Below are positions 6,628 to 14,658 of a stretch of DNA of 64,000 nt, one piece after another (the first letter of the stretch is position 1; the number at the start of each line of letters is the position of its first letter). A program made the position numbers and the translations under genes. The notes beneath the pieces were generated by a model, which made no database searches, had not been told where the DNA came from, and saw only the letters and a list, made by a program, of their open reading frames with translations. The stretch comes from Chryseobacterium ginsenosidimutans. GTDB taxonomy: Bacteria; Bacteroidota; Bacteroidia; Flavobacteriales; Weeksellaceae. Where the stretch lies: contig NZ_JANUCO010000001.1 in NCBI RefSeq assembly GCF_024807225.1, positions 4,216,001 through 4,280,000 of the forward strand, given 5' to 3'.

Positions 6628-8901
6628 TTATATTAAGTCAAATCGATCCGAATTCATCACTTTTACCCAAGCTGAAACAAAATCACTGACAAATTTCTCC
6701 TTCGCATCAGAACTTGCATACACCTCAGCAATCGCTCTCAATTCAGAGTTTGAGCCAAAAACAAGATCTGCACGGGTTGCCGTCCATCTTTTTTCACCCG
6801 TCTTACGATCAACACCTTCATACAATTCGTTATCATTTGAAGCCGCTTTCCATTGCGTATTCATGTCTAAAAGATTCACGAAGAAATCGTTGGTAAGAAC
6901 TTCGGTATATTTTGTGAAAACACCATGATTTGAACCGTCGAAATTGGTATTTAAAGCTCTCATTCCTCCGATCAACACCGTTAATTCCGGAGCTGTAAGA
7001 TTTAATAACTGAGCTTTATCAATTAATAAAGATTCTGTGGAAACCGAGAATTTTTTCTTTAAATAATTTCTAAAACCGTCCGCTGCAGGCTCAAGATAGC
7101 CCATTGATTCTACATCAGTCTGCTCTTGTGAAGCATCCATTCTTCCCGGCGCGAAAGGAACAATTAAGTTTTGCCCTGCGTTTTTTGCCGCTTTTTCAAT
7201 TCCTACACTTCCTGCAAGAACAATTAAATCAGCCAATGAAACTTTTTTACCGGATGTCTGATTTTCATTAAATTCTTTCTGAATATTTTCTAAAACACCC
7301 AAAACTTTCTGAAGCTGGGTCGGATTATTTACCGCCCAATATCTTTGAGGAGCCAAACGAATTCTCGCCCCGTTTGCACCACCCCTTTTATCGCTTCCTC
7401 TGAATGTAGAAGCAGAAGCCCAAGCTGTGGAAACCAATTCTGAAACAGTAAGACCGGAATCTAAAATTTTTGATTTTAAGGCTTCAACATCAGAATTATT
7501 AATCAAAACATGATCAACTTCAGGAATCGGATCCTGCCAAATAAGCTCTTCTGAAGGAACTTCAGAACCTAAATAACGAACTTTCGGTCCCATATCTCTG
7601 TGCGTCAGCTTAAACCAAGCTCTTGAAAATGCATCTGCGAATTCTTCAGGGTTTTCGTAAAATCTTCTTGAAATTTTTTCATACACCGGATCAATTCTTA
7701 ATGACAAATCCGTTGTCAACATCGTTGGTCTGTGTTTTTTATTGGGATCAAATGCATCAGGAATAATTTCTTCACCGTTTTTCGCAACCCATTGATGAGC
7801 TCCTGCAGGACTTTTCGTTAATTCCCATTCGTTTTCGAACAGGTTTTTAAAGAAATAATTGCTCCATTCTGTCGGAGTTTCCGTCCATGTTACTTCCAAA
7901 CCACTTGAAATTGCATCTGTTCCTTTCCCTGATTTATAAGAACTGTTCCATCCGAAACCTTGTGCTTCAATTCCCGCTGCTTCAGGCTCTTTTCCTACAT
8001 GATCTGCAGGTCCTGCGCCGTGGGTTTTTCCGAAAGTGTGACCTCCCGCAATTAACGCAACTGTTTCTTCATCATTCATCGCCATTCTTCCGAATGTATC
8101 ACGAATATCTTTTGCGGCTGCAATGGGATCCGGATTTCCGTCGGGACCTTCAGGATTTACATAAATTAAACCCATTTGTACTGCTGCCAAAGGCTTTTCT
8201 AAATCTCTGGAATGATCAACTTCAGAATTATCATCCATTGGAAGAACTCCATGACCTTCAACTCCCGGAGAACCGTGTGCGTAACGCAAATCTCCGCCTA
8301 ACCACTTTTTTTCTGTTCCCCAATATACATCCTGATCCGGTTCCCAGACATCTTCACGACCTCCCGCAAAACCAAAAGTCTTGAATCCCATTGATTCTAA
8401 AGCAATATTGCCTGTAAGAATCATCAAATCTGCCCATGAAATACTTCTGCCATATTTTTGTTTGATGGGCCACAACAATCTTCTCGCTTTATCCAAACTT
8501 ACATTATCCGGCCAACTGTTTAACGGTGCAAAACGCTGCTGTCCCGCTCCTGCTCCACCTCTCCCGTCACCTACACGATACGTTCCTGCGCTGTGCCACG
8601 CCATACGAATAAACAAAGGACCATAATGTCCAAAATCTGCAGGCCACCAATCCTGAGAATCGGTCATTAAGGCGTGAAGATCTGTTTTTACCGCTTCAAG
8701 ATCGAGACTTTTAAATGCTTCTGCATAATTAAAATCTTTATCCATCGGGTTTGAAACTCCGGAATGCTGACGAAGAATATCTACCCTCAATTGCTCGGGC
8801 CACCAATCTAAATTTTTGGTTCCGCCGCCAGCAACGTTTTCTTTTTTCATTGTTCCGTTGTGGAATGGGCATTTACTGATGTCATTAGAATCTTTTTCCA
8901 T
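6628..8901 (-). CDS. katG: Catalase-peroxidase KatG
   Basis: Haem enzyme that removes hydrogen peroxide by catalase and peroxidase activity. Full length at 757 residues with two tandem peroxidase domains. The distal active site is visible as Arg99, Trp102 and His103 in RMAWHSAGTYR. Tyr247 (LIYVNPEGP) and Met273 (GRMAMND) complete the Met-Tyr-Trp adduct that gives catalase activity. The proximal haem ligand is His288 (IAGGHTFGKTHG). No signal peptide, so cytoplasmic. It stands alone between its own promoter and terminator. Confidence 0.98.
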   Translation of the reverse strand: MEKDSNDISKCPFHNGTMKKENVAGGGTKNLDWWPEQLRVDILRQHSGVSNPMDKDFNYAEAFKSLDLEAVKTDLHALMTDSQDWWPADFGHYGPLFIRMAWHSAGTYRVGDGRGGAGAGQQRFAPLNSWPDNVSLDKARRLLWPIKQKYGRSISWADLMILTGNIALESMGFKTFGFAGGREDVWEPDQDVYWGTEKKWLGGDLRYAHGSPGVEGHGVLPMDDNSEVDHSRDLEKPLAAVQMGLIYVNPEGPDGNPDPIAAAKDIRDTFGRMAMNDEETVALIAGGHTFGKTHGAGPADHVGKEPEAAGIEAQGFGWNSSYKSGKGTDAISSGLEVTWTETPTEWSNYFFKNLFENEWELTKSPAGAHQWVAKNGEEIIPDAFDPNKKHRPTMLTTDLSLRIDPVYEKISRRFYENPEEFADAFSRAWFKLTHRDMGPKVRYLGSEVPSEELIWQDPIPEVDHVLINNSDVEALKSKILDSGLTVSELVSTAWASASTFRGSDKRGGANGARIRLAPQRYWAVNNPTQLQKVLGVLENIQKEFNENQTSGKKVSLADLIVLAGSVGIEKAAKNAGQNLIVPFAPGRMDASQEQTDVESMGYLEPAADGFRNYLKKKFSVSTESLLIDKAQLLNLTAPELTVLIGGMRALNTNFDGSNHGVFTKYTEVLTNDFFVNLLDMNTQWKAASNDNELYEGVDRKTGEKRWTATRADLVFGSNSELRAIAEVYASSDAKEKFVSDFVSAWVKVMNSDRFDLI

Positions 8902-8955
8902 TGTCGTTTTAATTTTTTATGTTGGTTACAATTAAATTTTCTTTGTTGAGAAAGA

Positions 8956-9011
8956 CAAACTTACAACAGTTGAAATATAAATACAATCTATCAAAAATAT
9001 TTTTATGATAG
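8956..9011 (-). promoter_or_regulatory. katG promoter with adjacent upstream palindrome
   Basis: On the minus strand TTG (8984-8986), a 20-base spacer and TAAGTTTG (8956-8963) form a consensus-like promoter. Directly upstream of the -33 element, at 8988-9011, lies a near-perfect palindrome with arms CTATCA/TGATAG. An inverted repeat touching the -33 box of katG is where an activator such as OxyR would bind. The regulator is inferred, not shown. Confidence 0.5.
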
Positions 9012-9241
9012 TTAAAAACAATATTAAAATCTCAATCATTGATTTCTTGATTGCATAGATTTAAAACATATAATAATGCAATTAAGTTAGCAAAATTTTA
9101 TATTAATTTAAATAAAAACTAAAATTCATCGAGCATATTTAGAATAATTCAAATCAATATTAGCATTTCTGTATTATTGAGGTTTTTTATTTATTAAAAA
9201 ATAATTAACTTTATCTATTTAGAACACATCAAATTCCAAAT
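9012..9241. other. AT-rich divergent gap between katG and the haem-binding gene
   Basis: Very AT-rich sequence with no reading frame. Apart from the katG control elements, no clear consensus promoter for the rightward gene could be picked out. Confidence 0.4.
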
Positions 9242-9703
9242 ATGAAAAAAGTATTAGTAGCTCTTCTTGTAGCATTTATCATCATTCAGTTTTTTCCTAT
9301 CGACAAAACAAATCCGGCTCCCACACCGGGAATGGACTTTATAAAAATTAAAAATATACCTCAGGAAACGGCAACCATCATTACTACTTCCTGTTATGAT
9401 TGTCATTCTAACGAGACCAAATATCCTTGGTATTCTAATATTTCACCGGCTTCATGGTATATGAAAAACCATATTGATGAAGCGAGAAAGCATCTTAATT
9501 TCTCTACCTTTGCCATGTATGAACCGAAAAAGCAGGCTCACAAATTAGATGAATGCATCGAAATGGTTGAAAAGAAAGAAATGCCTTTGGAGTCTTATTT
9601 TGTAGGGCATCAAGGTGCAAAACTTACCGATGAGCAGAGAAAAGCTTTAATCGATTATTTCAAAAAAGAGAAAGCAGAAACAGAGCGAAAAATGGCTCTT
9701 TAA
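9242..9703 (+). CDS. Haem-binding domain protein (membrane-anchored, CxxCH)
   Basis: A 153-residue protein with an N-terminal membrane anchor (MKKVLVALLVAFIIIQFFPI) and one c-type haem motif, CYDCHSNETKYPWY, typical of the Bacteroidetes haem_bd family. The segment SPASWYMKNHIDEARKHLNFS is also characteristic. The protein is likely exposed to the periplasm and may take part in electron transfer or peroxide handling. The stop lies 10 bases before the start of a DCC-family gene, so the two are probably co-transcribed. Confidence 0.88.
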   Translation: MKKVLVALLVAFIIIQFFPIDKTNPAPTPGMDFIKIKNIPQETATIITTSCYDCHSNETKYPWYSNISPASWYMKNHIDEARKHLNFSTFAMYEPKKQAHKLDECIEMVEKKEMPLESYFVGHQGAKLTDEQRKALIDYFKKEKAETERKMAL

Positions 9704-9713
9704 AATCGAAATC

Positions 9714-10128
9714 ATGGAAGAGAAACTGGCAAAACAGACATATTGTTTTTTTCGACGGAGATTGCGGCGTATGCAATTTCTGGGTACAATGGATTTTGGA
9801 AAGAGACAAAAAAGATCAGTTTATGTTTGCTTCTCTACAGTCAGATTTTGGTCAGAAATTTTTATCTGAAAGAGGGTTGGATACGAAAGTTTTCAACACC
9901 ATGTATCTTTGGAAGCCTAAACAATATTATCACATCAAATCCAGAGCTATTCTACACATTGCGAGTTTACTCGGAGGAATTTATACACTTGCGGTAATCG
10001 GAAGAATTATTCCGAAATTCTTAAGTGACGGTGTTTATGATATTATCTCAAGGAACAGAATGAAGCTTGCAAATCAGAAATGTTATTTGCCGACACCTCA
10101 TCAGAGAGCGAAATTTATTGAGGTTTGA
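9714..10128 (+). CDS. DCC-family thiol-disulphide oxidoreductase-like protein (DUF393), frameshifted
   Basis: Family named for the DxxCxxC motif, seen here as VFFDGDCGVCNFWVQW. The body SRAILHIASLLGG, IIPKFLSDGVYDIISRNR ends 138 codons after the start. The ATG at 9714 (MEEKLAKQT) and the motif are in different frames. The total span is 3n+1, and removing one base near 9741 joins them. Members are small and of poorly defined redox function. It directly follows the haem-binding gene and shares its orientation. Confidence 0.82.
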
Positions 10129-10510
10129 TTCTTTTTTAAATATAAATAGCATTAATTTTTTCACCAATAAATGCCAATTTTATTATTCTGAAATAGATGA
10201 AGGAGGTTTTTATAGATTTTTCTTTCCTCGAAATGACAACATAAGGTGGATAATTTTTAATTATAAAATATAAAGACTGATTCTTAATTGAGACAGTCTT
10301 TTTTATTCTCACAGATAAAAGCAGATTGCGCTGATTTTTTTCAATAATGAAATTGTGTAATTCATTGATTTCTTTAATTTGTCTGAATCTATCTTTCCTG
10401 CTAATCTGATGAATTATTGATGGAATAAATCTTCAACAAAAATTTATTTTCATTTTCATTAAAAAATCATAAACTTTTAAGATTTTCGGTACAATTTTTC
10501 CATTATTGCA
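10129..10510. other. Intergenic stretch with a terminator only
   Basis: About 380 bases without a supported gene. It contains the terminator at 10272-10305 and a short ACAGAT-rich patch around 10312-10335 that resembles the arms of the palindromic element at 30554. Confidence 0.4.
10272..10305 (+). terminator. Terminator after the haem-binding/DCC pair
   Basis: AAAGACTG (10272-10279) pairs with CAGTCTTT (10294-10301) and is followed by a short T run. Confidence 0.7.
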
Positions 10511-10518
10511 TATATTTG
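10511..10518 (+). promoter_or_regulatory. -7 box for the DUF4290-murA operon, nearly leaderless
   Basis: TATATTTG ends six bases before the ATG at 10525, so transcription should start at or next to the start codon. No good -33 TTG is present. Confidence 0.5.
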
Positions 10519-10524
10519 CAGACT

Positions 10525-11205
10525 ATGGAATATAATACCCAAAAAACTCAGCTCCTTTTGCCGGAATACGGCAGAATTATACAACAGTTGGTTGAACGTT
10601 GCAAAGAGCTTTCTTCAAAAGAGGAAAGAAGCGAAATGGCTTTGGGCATCATTGATTTTATGGGTCAAAGAAACCCACAACTTCGCGACGAAGAAAATTA
10701 CAAGCATAAACTTTGGGATCATCTTTTTATTCTGGCAAATTATGATCTTGATGTAGATTCACCATATCCGTTTCCTACAAGAGAAGAATTGGCAGAAAAG
10801 CCTAAAAGAATGGAATATCCTAAACTTCAGGGTGATTTTAAATTTTACGGTAAAAGTATTCTTCAATTAATAGAGAAAGCAATAGAACTGAATGAAGGCG
10901 ACGAAAAAGAAGCCCTTATTGAAGTCATTGCGAACAATATGAAGAAATCTTATAACGTATATAATAAGGAACACGTAACAGATGATGTAATTTTCCGTCA
11001 TTTGAAGGAACTTTCGGAAAACAGATTGGATCTTACAGGAATTGAATCTCTTGAGAAAAGTAAAATCTACTACACGACCAATAACAACAACCGAAATAAT
11101 AACAGGAACAACCAAAATAACAACAGGAACAACCAAAATAACAAAAGAAGGCACACCAATAACAACAGCAACAATAACAACAATCATAATAAAAACAGAA
11201 AGTAG
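10525..11205 (+). CDS. DUF4290 protein with an asparagine-rich tail
   Basis: Uncharacterised protein conserved in Bacteroidetes, directly upstream of murA. It starts MEYNTQKTQLLLPEYGRIIQ at the ATG at 10525; the TTG at 10516 lies inside the -7 box and is rejected. Residues 1 to about 185 form the family domain (RNPQLRDEENYKHKLWDHLF, PYPFPTREEL). The last 40 residues are almost only Asn, Arg, Gln and Lys, a low-complexity basic tail likely to be disordered and possibly RNA-binding. Two bases separate its stop from the murA start. Confidence 0.88.
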   Translation: MEYNTQKTQLLLPEYGRIIQQLVERCKELSSKEERSEMALGIIDFMGQRNPQLRDEENYKHKLWDHLFILANYDLDVDSPYPFPTREELAEKPKRMEYPKLQGDFKFYGKSILQLIEKAIELNEGDEKEALIEVIANNMKKSYNVYNKEHVTDDVIFRHLKELSENRLDLTGIESLEKSKIYYTTNNNNRNNNRNNQNNNRNNQNNKRRHTNNNSNNNNNHNKNRK

Positions 11206-11207
11206 AC

Positions 11208-12515
11208 ATGAGTGGAACATTTCAAATACGAGGAGGAAAAAGATTGCATGGTGAAATCACTCCACAAGGAGCTAAAAATGAGGCTCTACAGATTCTTTGT
11301 GCTGTTTTGTTAACTGACGAGGAAGTAAGGATTAAAAATATTCCGGATATCCACGACGTTAATCGATTAATTGAAATATTAGGCGATTTCGGAGTAAAAG
11401 TTACTAAAAACGGACATGGAGATTATACTTTCAAGGCAGATAAAGTTAATTTTGATTATATAAAATCAAACGAGTTCAAAAAAGACGGTGCTAAACTAAG
11501 AGGTTCGATCATGTTGATGGGACCGATGTTGGCAAGATACGGTGAAGCTTATATGCCGACTCCGGGAGGTGATAAAATCGGAAGAAGAAGATTAGACACT
11601 CACTTTCAAGGACTTGTAGAATTAGGTGCTGAATTTCATTATGATGAAGAAGAATTCTTTTATTCATTAAAAGCTAAAGAGCTTAACGGTAAATTTATTT
11701 TACTGGAAGAAGCTTCTGTAACAGGAACAGCCAATATCGTAATGGCTGCAGCTTTAGCAAAAGGAAAAACAAGAATCTACAACGCAGCTTGTGAACCTTA
11801 CCTTCAGCAACTTTGTAAAATGCTGAACAGAATGGGAGCGAATATTTCAGGAATCGGTTCAAATTTATTAACAATTGAAGGTGTTGAATATCTTCACGGA
11901 ACTGAACATACCATGCTTCCCGATATGGTAGAAATCGGATCTTGGATCGGTCTTGCAGCCATGACAAAATCTGAAATTACCATTAAAAATGTAAACTGGA
12001 ATCAGCTTGGAGTTATTCCGAATACATTCAGAAAATTAGGAATCGAACTTGAGCAAAGCAATGATGATATTTTCATTCCGGCTCAGGAAAATTATAAAAT
12101 TCAAAAGTTTATTGACGGATCTATTTTAACGATTTCCGATGCACCTTGGCCAGGATTTACTCCAGATTTGTTATCTATTATTTTAGTGGTGGCAACTCAG
12201 GCAAAAGGAAGTCTTTTGGTTCATCAAAAAATGTTTGAATCAAGATTATTCTTCGTAGATAAATTGATTGATATGGGTGCGCAAATCATTCTTTGTGATC
12301 CACACAGAGCAACAGTAATCGGATTAAATCAAGAAGCTCCGTTAAGAGGAACAACAATGGTTTCTCCGGATATAAGAGCCGGAAATGCCCTTCTAATTGC
12401 AGCACTTTCTGCAGAAGGAAAATCTATTATCCACAATATCGAACAAATCGACAGAGGGTATGAAAATATCGACGGAAGATTGAAAGCGATCGGAGCGGAT
12501 ATTGAAAGAATTTAA
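11208..12515 (+). CDS. murA: UDP-N-acetylglucosamine 1-carboxyvinyltransferase MurA, Asp-type active site
   Basis: First committed step of peptidoglycan synthesis: transfer of enolpyruvate from PEP to UDP-GlcNAc in the cytoplasm. Full length at 435 residues. The substrate-binding GAKNEAL (residues 21-27) and the loop MPTPGGDKIGRRRLDTH are visible. The active-site residue in this loop is Asp122, where most MurA enzymes have the Cys that fosfomycin alkylates. Natural Asp variants such as the mycobacterial enzyme are active and fosfomycin-insensitive. It is the second gene of a DUF4290-murA operon ending in a shared terminator. Confidence 0.97.
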   Translation: MSGTFQIRGGKRLHGEITPQGAKNEALQILCAVLLTDEEVRIKNIPDIHDVNRLIEILGDFGVKVTKNGHGDYTFKADKVNFDYIKSNEFKKDGAKLRGSIMLMGPMLARYGEAYMPTPGGDKIGRRRLDTHFQGLVELGAEFHYDEEEFFYSLKAKELNGKFILLEEASVTGTANIVMAAALAKGKTRIYNAACEPYLQQLCKMLNRMGANISGIGSNLLTIEGVEYLHGTEHTMLPDMVEIGSWIGLAAMTKSEITIKNVNWNQLGVIPNTFRKLGIELEQSNDDIFIPAQENYKIQKFIDGSILTISDAPWPGFTPDLLSIILVVATQAKGSLLVHQKMFESRLFFVDKLIDMGAQIILCDPHRATVIGLNQEAPLRGTTMVSPDIRAGNALLIAALSAEGKSIIHNIEQIDRGYENIDGRLKAIGADIERI

Positions 12516-12577
12516 AAAGAAATTAGATTTTAGAAGTTAGAAATTAGTTTTAAACTTATCTTAAATCTTACCATATA

Positions 12578-12610
12578 AAAAAGCGTCCAATTAATTTTGA
12601 ACGCTTTTTA
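12578..12610. terminator. Bidirectional terminator between murA and the DUF2207 genes
   Basis: Arms AAAAAGCGTCCAA and TTGAACGCTTTTT pair with one mismatch and carry A and T runs on either side, so it can serve both converging units. Confidence 0.8.
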
Positions 12611-12629
12611 TTTTTAGGTAAATCCACGG

Positions 12630-14648
12630 TTACCAACCTCCGCCACCTCCGCCGCCGCCGCCTCCACCGGATGATCCTCCACCGGATGATCCTCCACCTG
12701 AAGAACCACTGGAGTCTGAACCGCCTGAATATGACGAACCACCAGAAGATCCCGATGAGGAAGAAGATGATGACGATGATGAAAAAGTACTTGCCGGAAC
12801 AACGTTAGTTTCATTCAGCGTATTTGTAAAAGAGTCAGCAAAACTGTACCCAAAATGATTCTGAATATCTACATAAGGTTCAGCCGAATCTATCGTTTCC
12901 TGCAATTTATCTCAGAATCTTTTTCCCCAAATTCCTTCAACTCCAAAGACAATCGCATACGGAAGAAATTTCTCGTAGACGTCAGAAGACATCTCAGGAG
13001 GATTATGAAACTTTAATTGATTTTCTTCAGCAACACTCAGATACATTTTGAAACCATCGATTTCAGATTCCATTTTTACTTTTTCTTCGCTTGGCTTCCT
13101 TATTAAATATCTGAATATTAAAAGTGAGATTGCAGCAAATATCAAAAACTTAAAACAGTTCGACTCAAAGGAAGTTATTTCATCAGATCCCGCAAACGCC
13201 ATGAAAAACAAAGGCAGCATAAATGCCGAAGAGAAGATCAATACAATAAAGAAGATGATCTTACTTCCGCTTTCCCAGATAAAAATCAATAATGCAACCA
13301 AAAGGCTTGCGAATAAAGTAAAGATAAAAGCCATCGCCAAAAATTTATAGCTTAATGTAACGATAGAATTAATAATAACTGCCGAAAAAAAGATCAGAAA
13401 AATTAATTTCAAAGCTTTGTAGACCATATTTTTATTAGAAATTTTCTCAACAAAAATCTTATTTTCTTTGATGATGAATTTCTCAAAATCCTTAACTGCA
13501 TTTTTGATTTTGGAATTATACGTTCCGTTCACAGATATTTTCTTCTGAGATCCAAACATCTTTTGCAAAAGCAATTTCTGATCATCTTGTATATTATTAC
13601 TATCTGATTCTAACTTTCTCAAATTGAATATTTTTGAAAGAAGAGATTCTTTCGTGTTTTTTACCTCATCAATATCCACAAAACCTTTTATGGACAGATC
13701 AACAAGATTTGCGGTCACCAAATTCGCATCGAATTTACCTTTATCAATATATCCCAAAGATGCAGGCGACAGATTATCCGGTGCATTAAACTGTGGAATC
13801 ACTACAGGTTTCTCAGGATCTTTACCATATTTTTTCCAGTTTTTATAATAGAAAAATAGCAGGTAAAAGCTCATAATAATTAAAGCAAAACTCGGCCAAT
13901 TTCTTTTTATCCATTTCATCAAAGTGGAAGGTTCTTTTAAAACACCAGCTTTAAAACCGACAGCTACCGTAAGATTTTGATATTCTTTTAAATCATTAGC
14001 TTTAAAAACAATTTGCGTTGAAGATAATTTTTCACTCGTGCAGTTTCGTTCTTTACTTCCTTGAACCCCGGTATAACAGGAATTTTGCAGAATATCCGCA
14101 TTTTTAGGAAGATGAATCGTTGCTTGAATACTTTCAACAGGAAAGTTCCAGTCTGTTCCGTTTACATTCCAGTAAAATTCATCGTAACCTTTGAATTTAC
14201 CAATCTGATCCTGTGTCTGATAAATAATTTTGTACGTATAAAATCCCGATTGCAGGTAAGAATTTTTATCTCCTATAAAAATTGTAAAAACACCGTTTTT
14301 ATTTTCTTTGTGATAAGGTTCTTTTATACCATCTCTTTCAACTGAAGCTATATTGTACGAAATTTTTTCTTTTCCGCCATTGATATTTCTAACGGTTGGT
14401 AATGCACGAAAAATCCCTCTCTTAATGGCATTTCCATTGGCAAAAACTTTTATCGTTTCTGTTACCGTAACATCTGCGTTTTCAGCAATATTAATATCAG
14501 AATGAAAAGAGACAATCCTTTCACGTTGAATATTTGTTTGATTTTCATTAACAACATCTTCTGTAACGGCAGGCAATGCAATAACTTCTTCCTGCGCAAA
14601 AGCAAGAAAACAAAAGAAAAAGGCAAAGACTTGTATAAAATTTCTCAT
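12630..14648 (-). CDS. DUF2207 membrane protein, copy 1, with an in-frame stop before its Gly-rich tail
   Basis: Signal peptide (MRNFIQVFAFFFCFLAFAQE), an extracytoplasmic DUF2207 domain (FHSDINIAENADVTVTETIKV, KRGIFRALPTVRN, FYWNVNGTDW), membrane helices, a soluble C-terminal domain and finally a Ser- and Gly-rich tail ending in Trp. The ATG at 14648 lies just after the next copy. A TGA at 12912-12914 interrupts the frame after GIWGKRF. The frame then resumes without shift as DKLQETID and runs to 12630, as in copy 2. It is either a point error (TCA or GAA to TGA) or a genuine truncation that removes the tail. Role unknown; DUF2207 is usually paired with LemA. Confidence 0.82.
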
Positions 14649-14658
14649 ATATACTATT

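Noticed and set aside
7887..8384. A 165-codon plus-strand frame within katG
   Set aside because: Antisense to a strongly conserved enzyme and composed of Leu/His-rich low-quality sequence.
10867..11220. A Val/Ile-rich minus-strand frame over the end of the DUF4290 gene
   Set aside because: It is the antisense of the Asn-rich repeat, which forces Val/Ile codons; the plus-strand gene is clearly real.
12520..12552. TTAGAAGTTAGAAATTAG-like words here and at 50181-50219
   Set aside because: Short, simple, AT-rich similarity; may be a dispersed repeat but could also arise by chance.
12614..12814. A minus-strand frame in another register over the Gly-rich tail
   Set aside because: Shadow of the repetitive tail of the DUF2207 gene.
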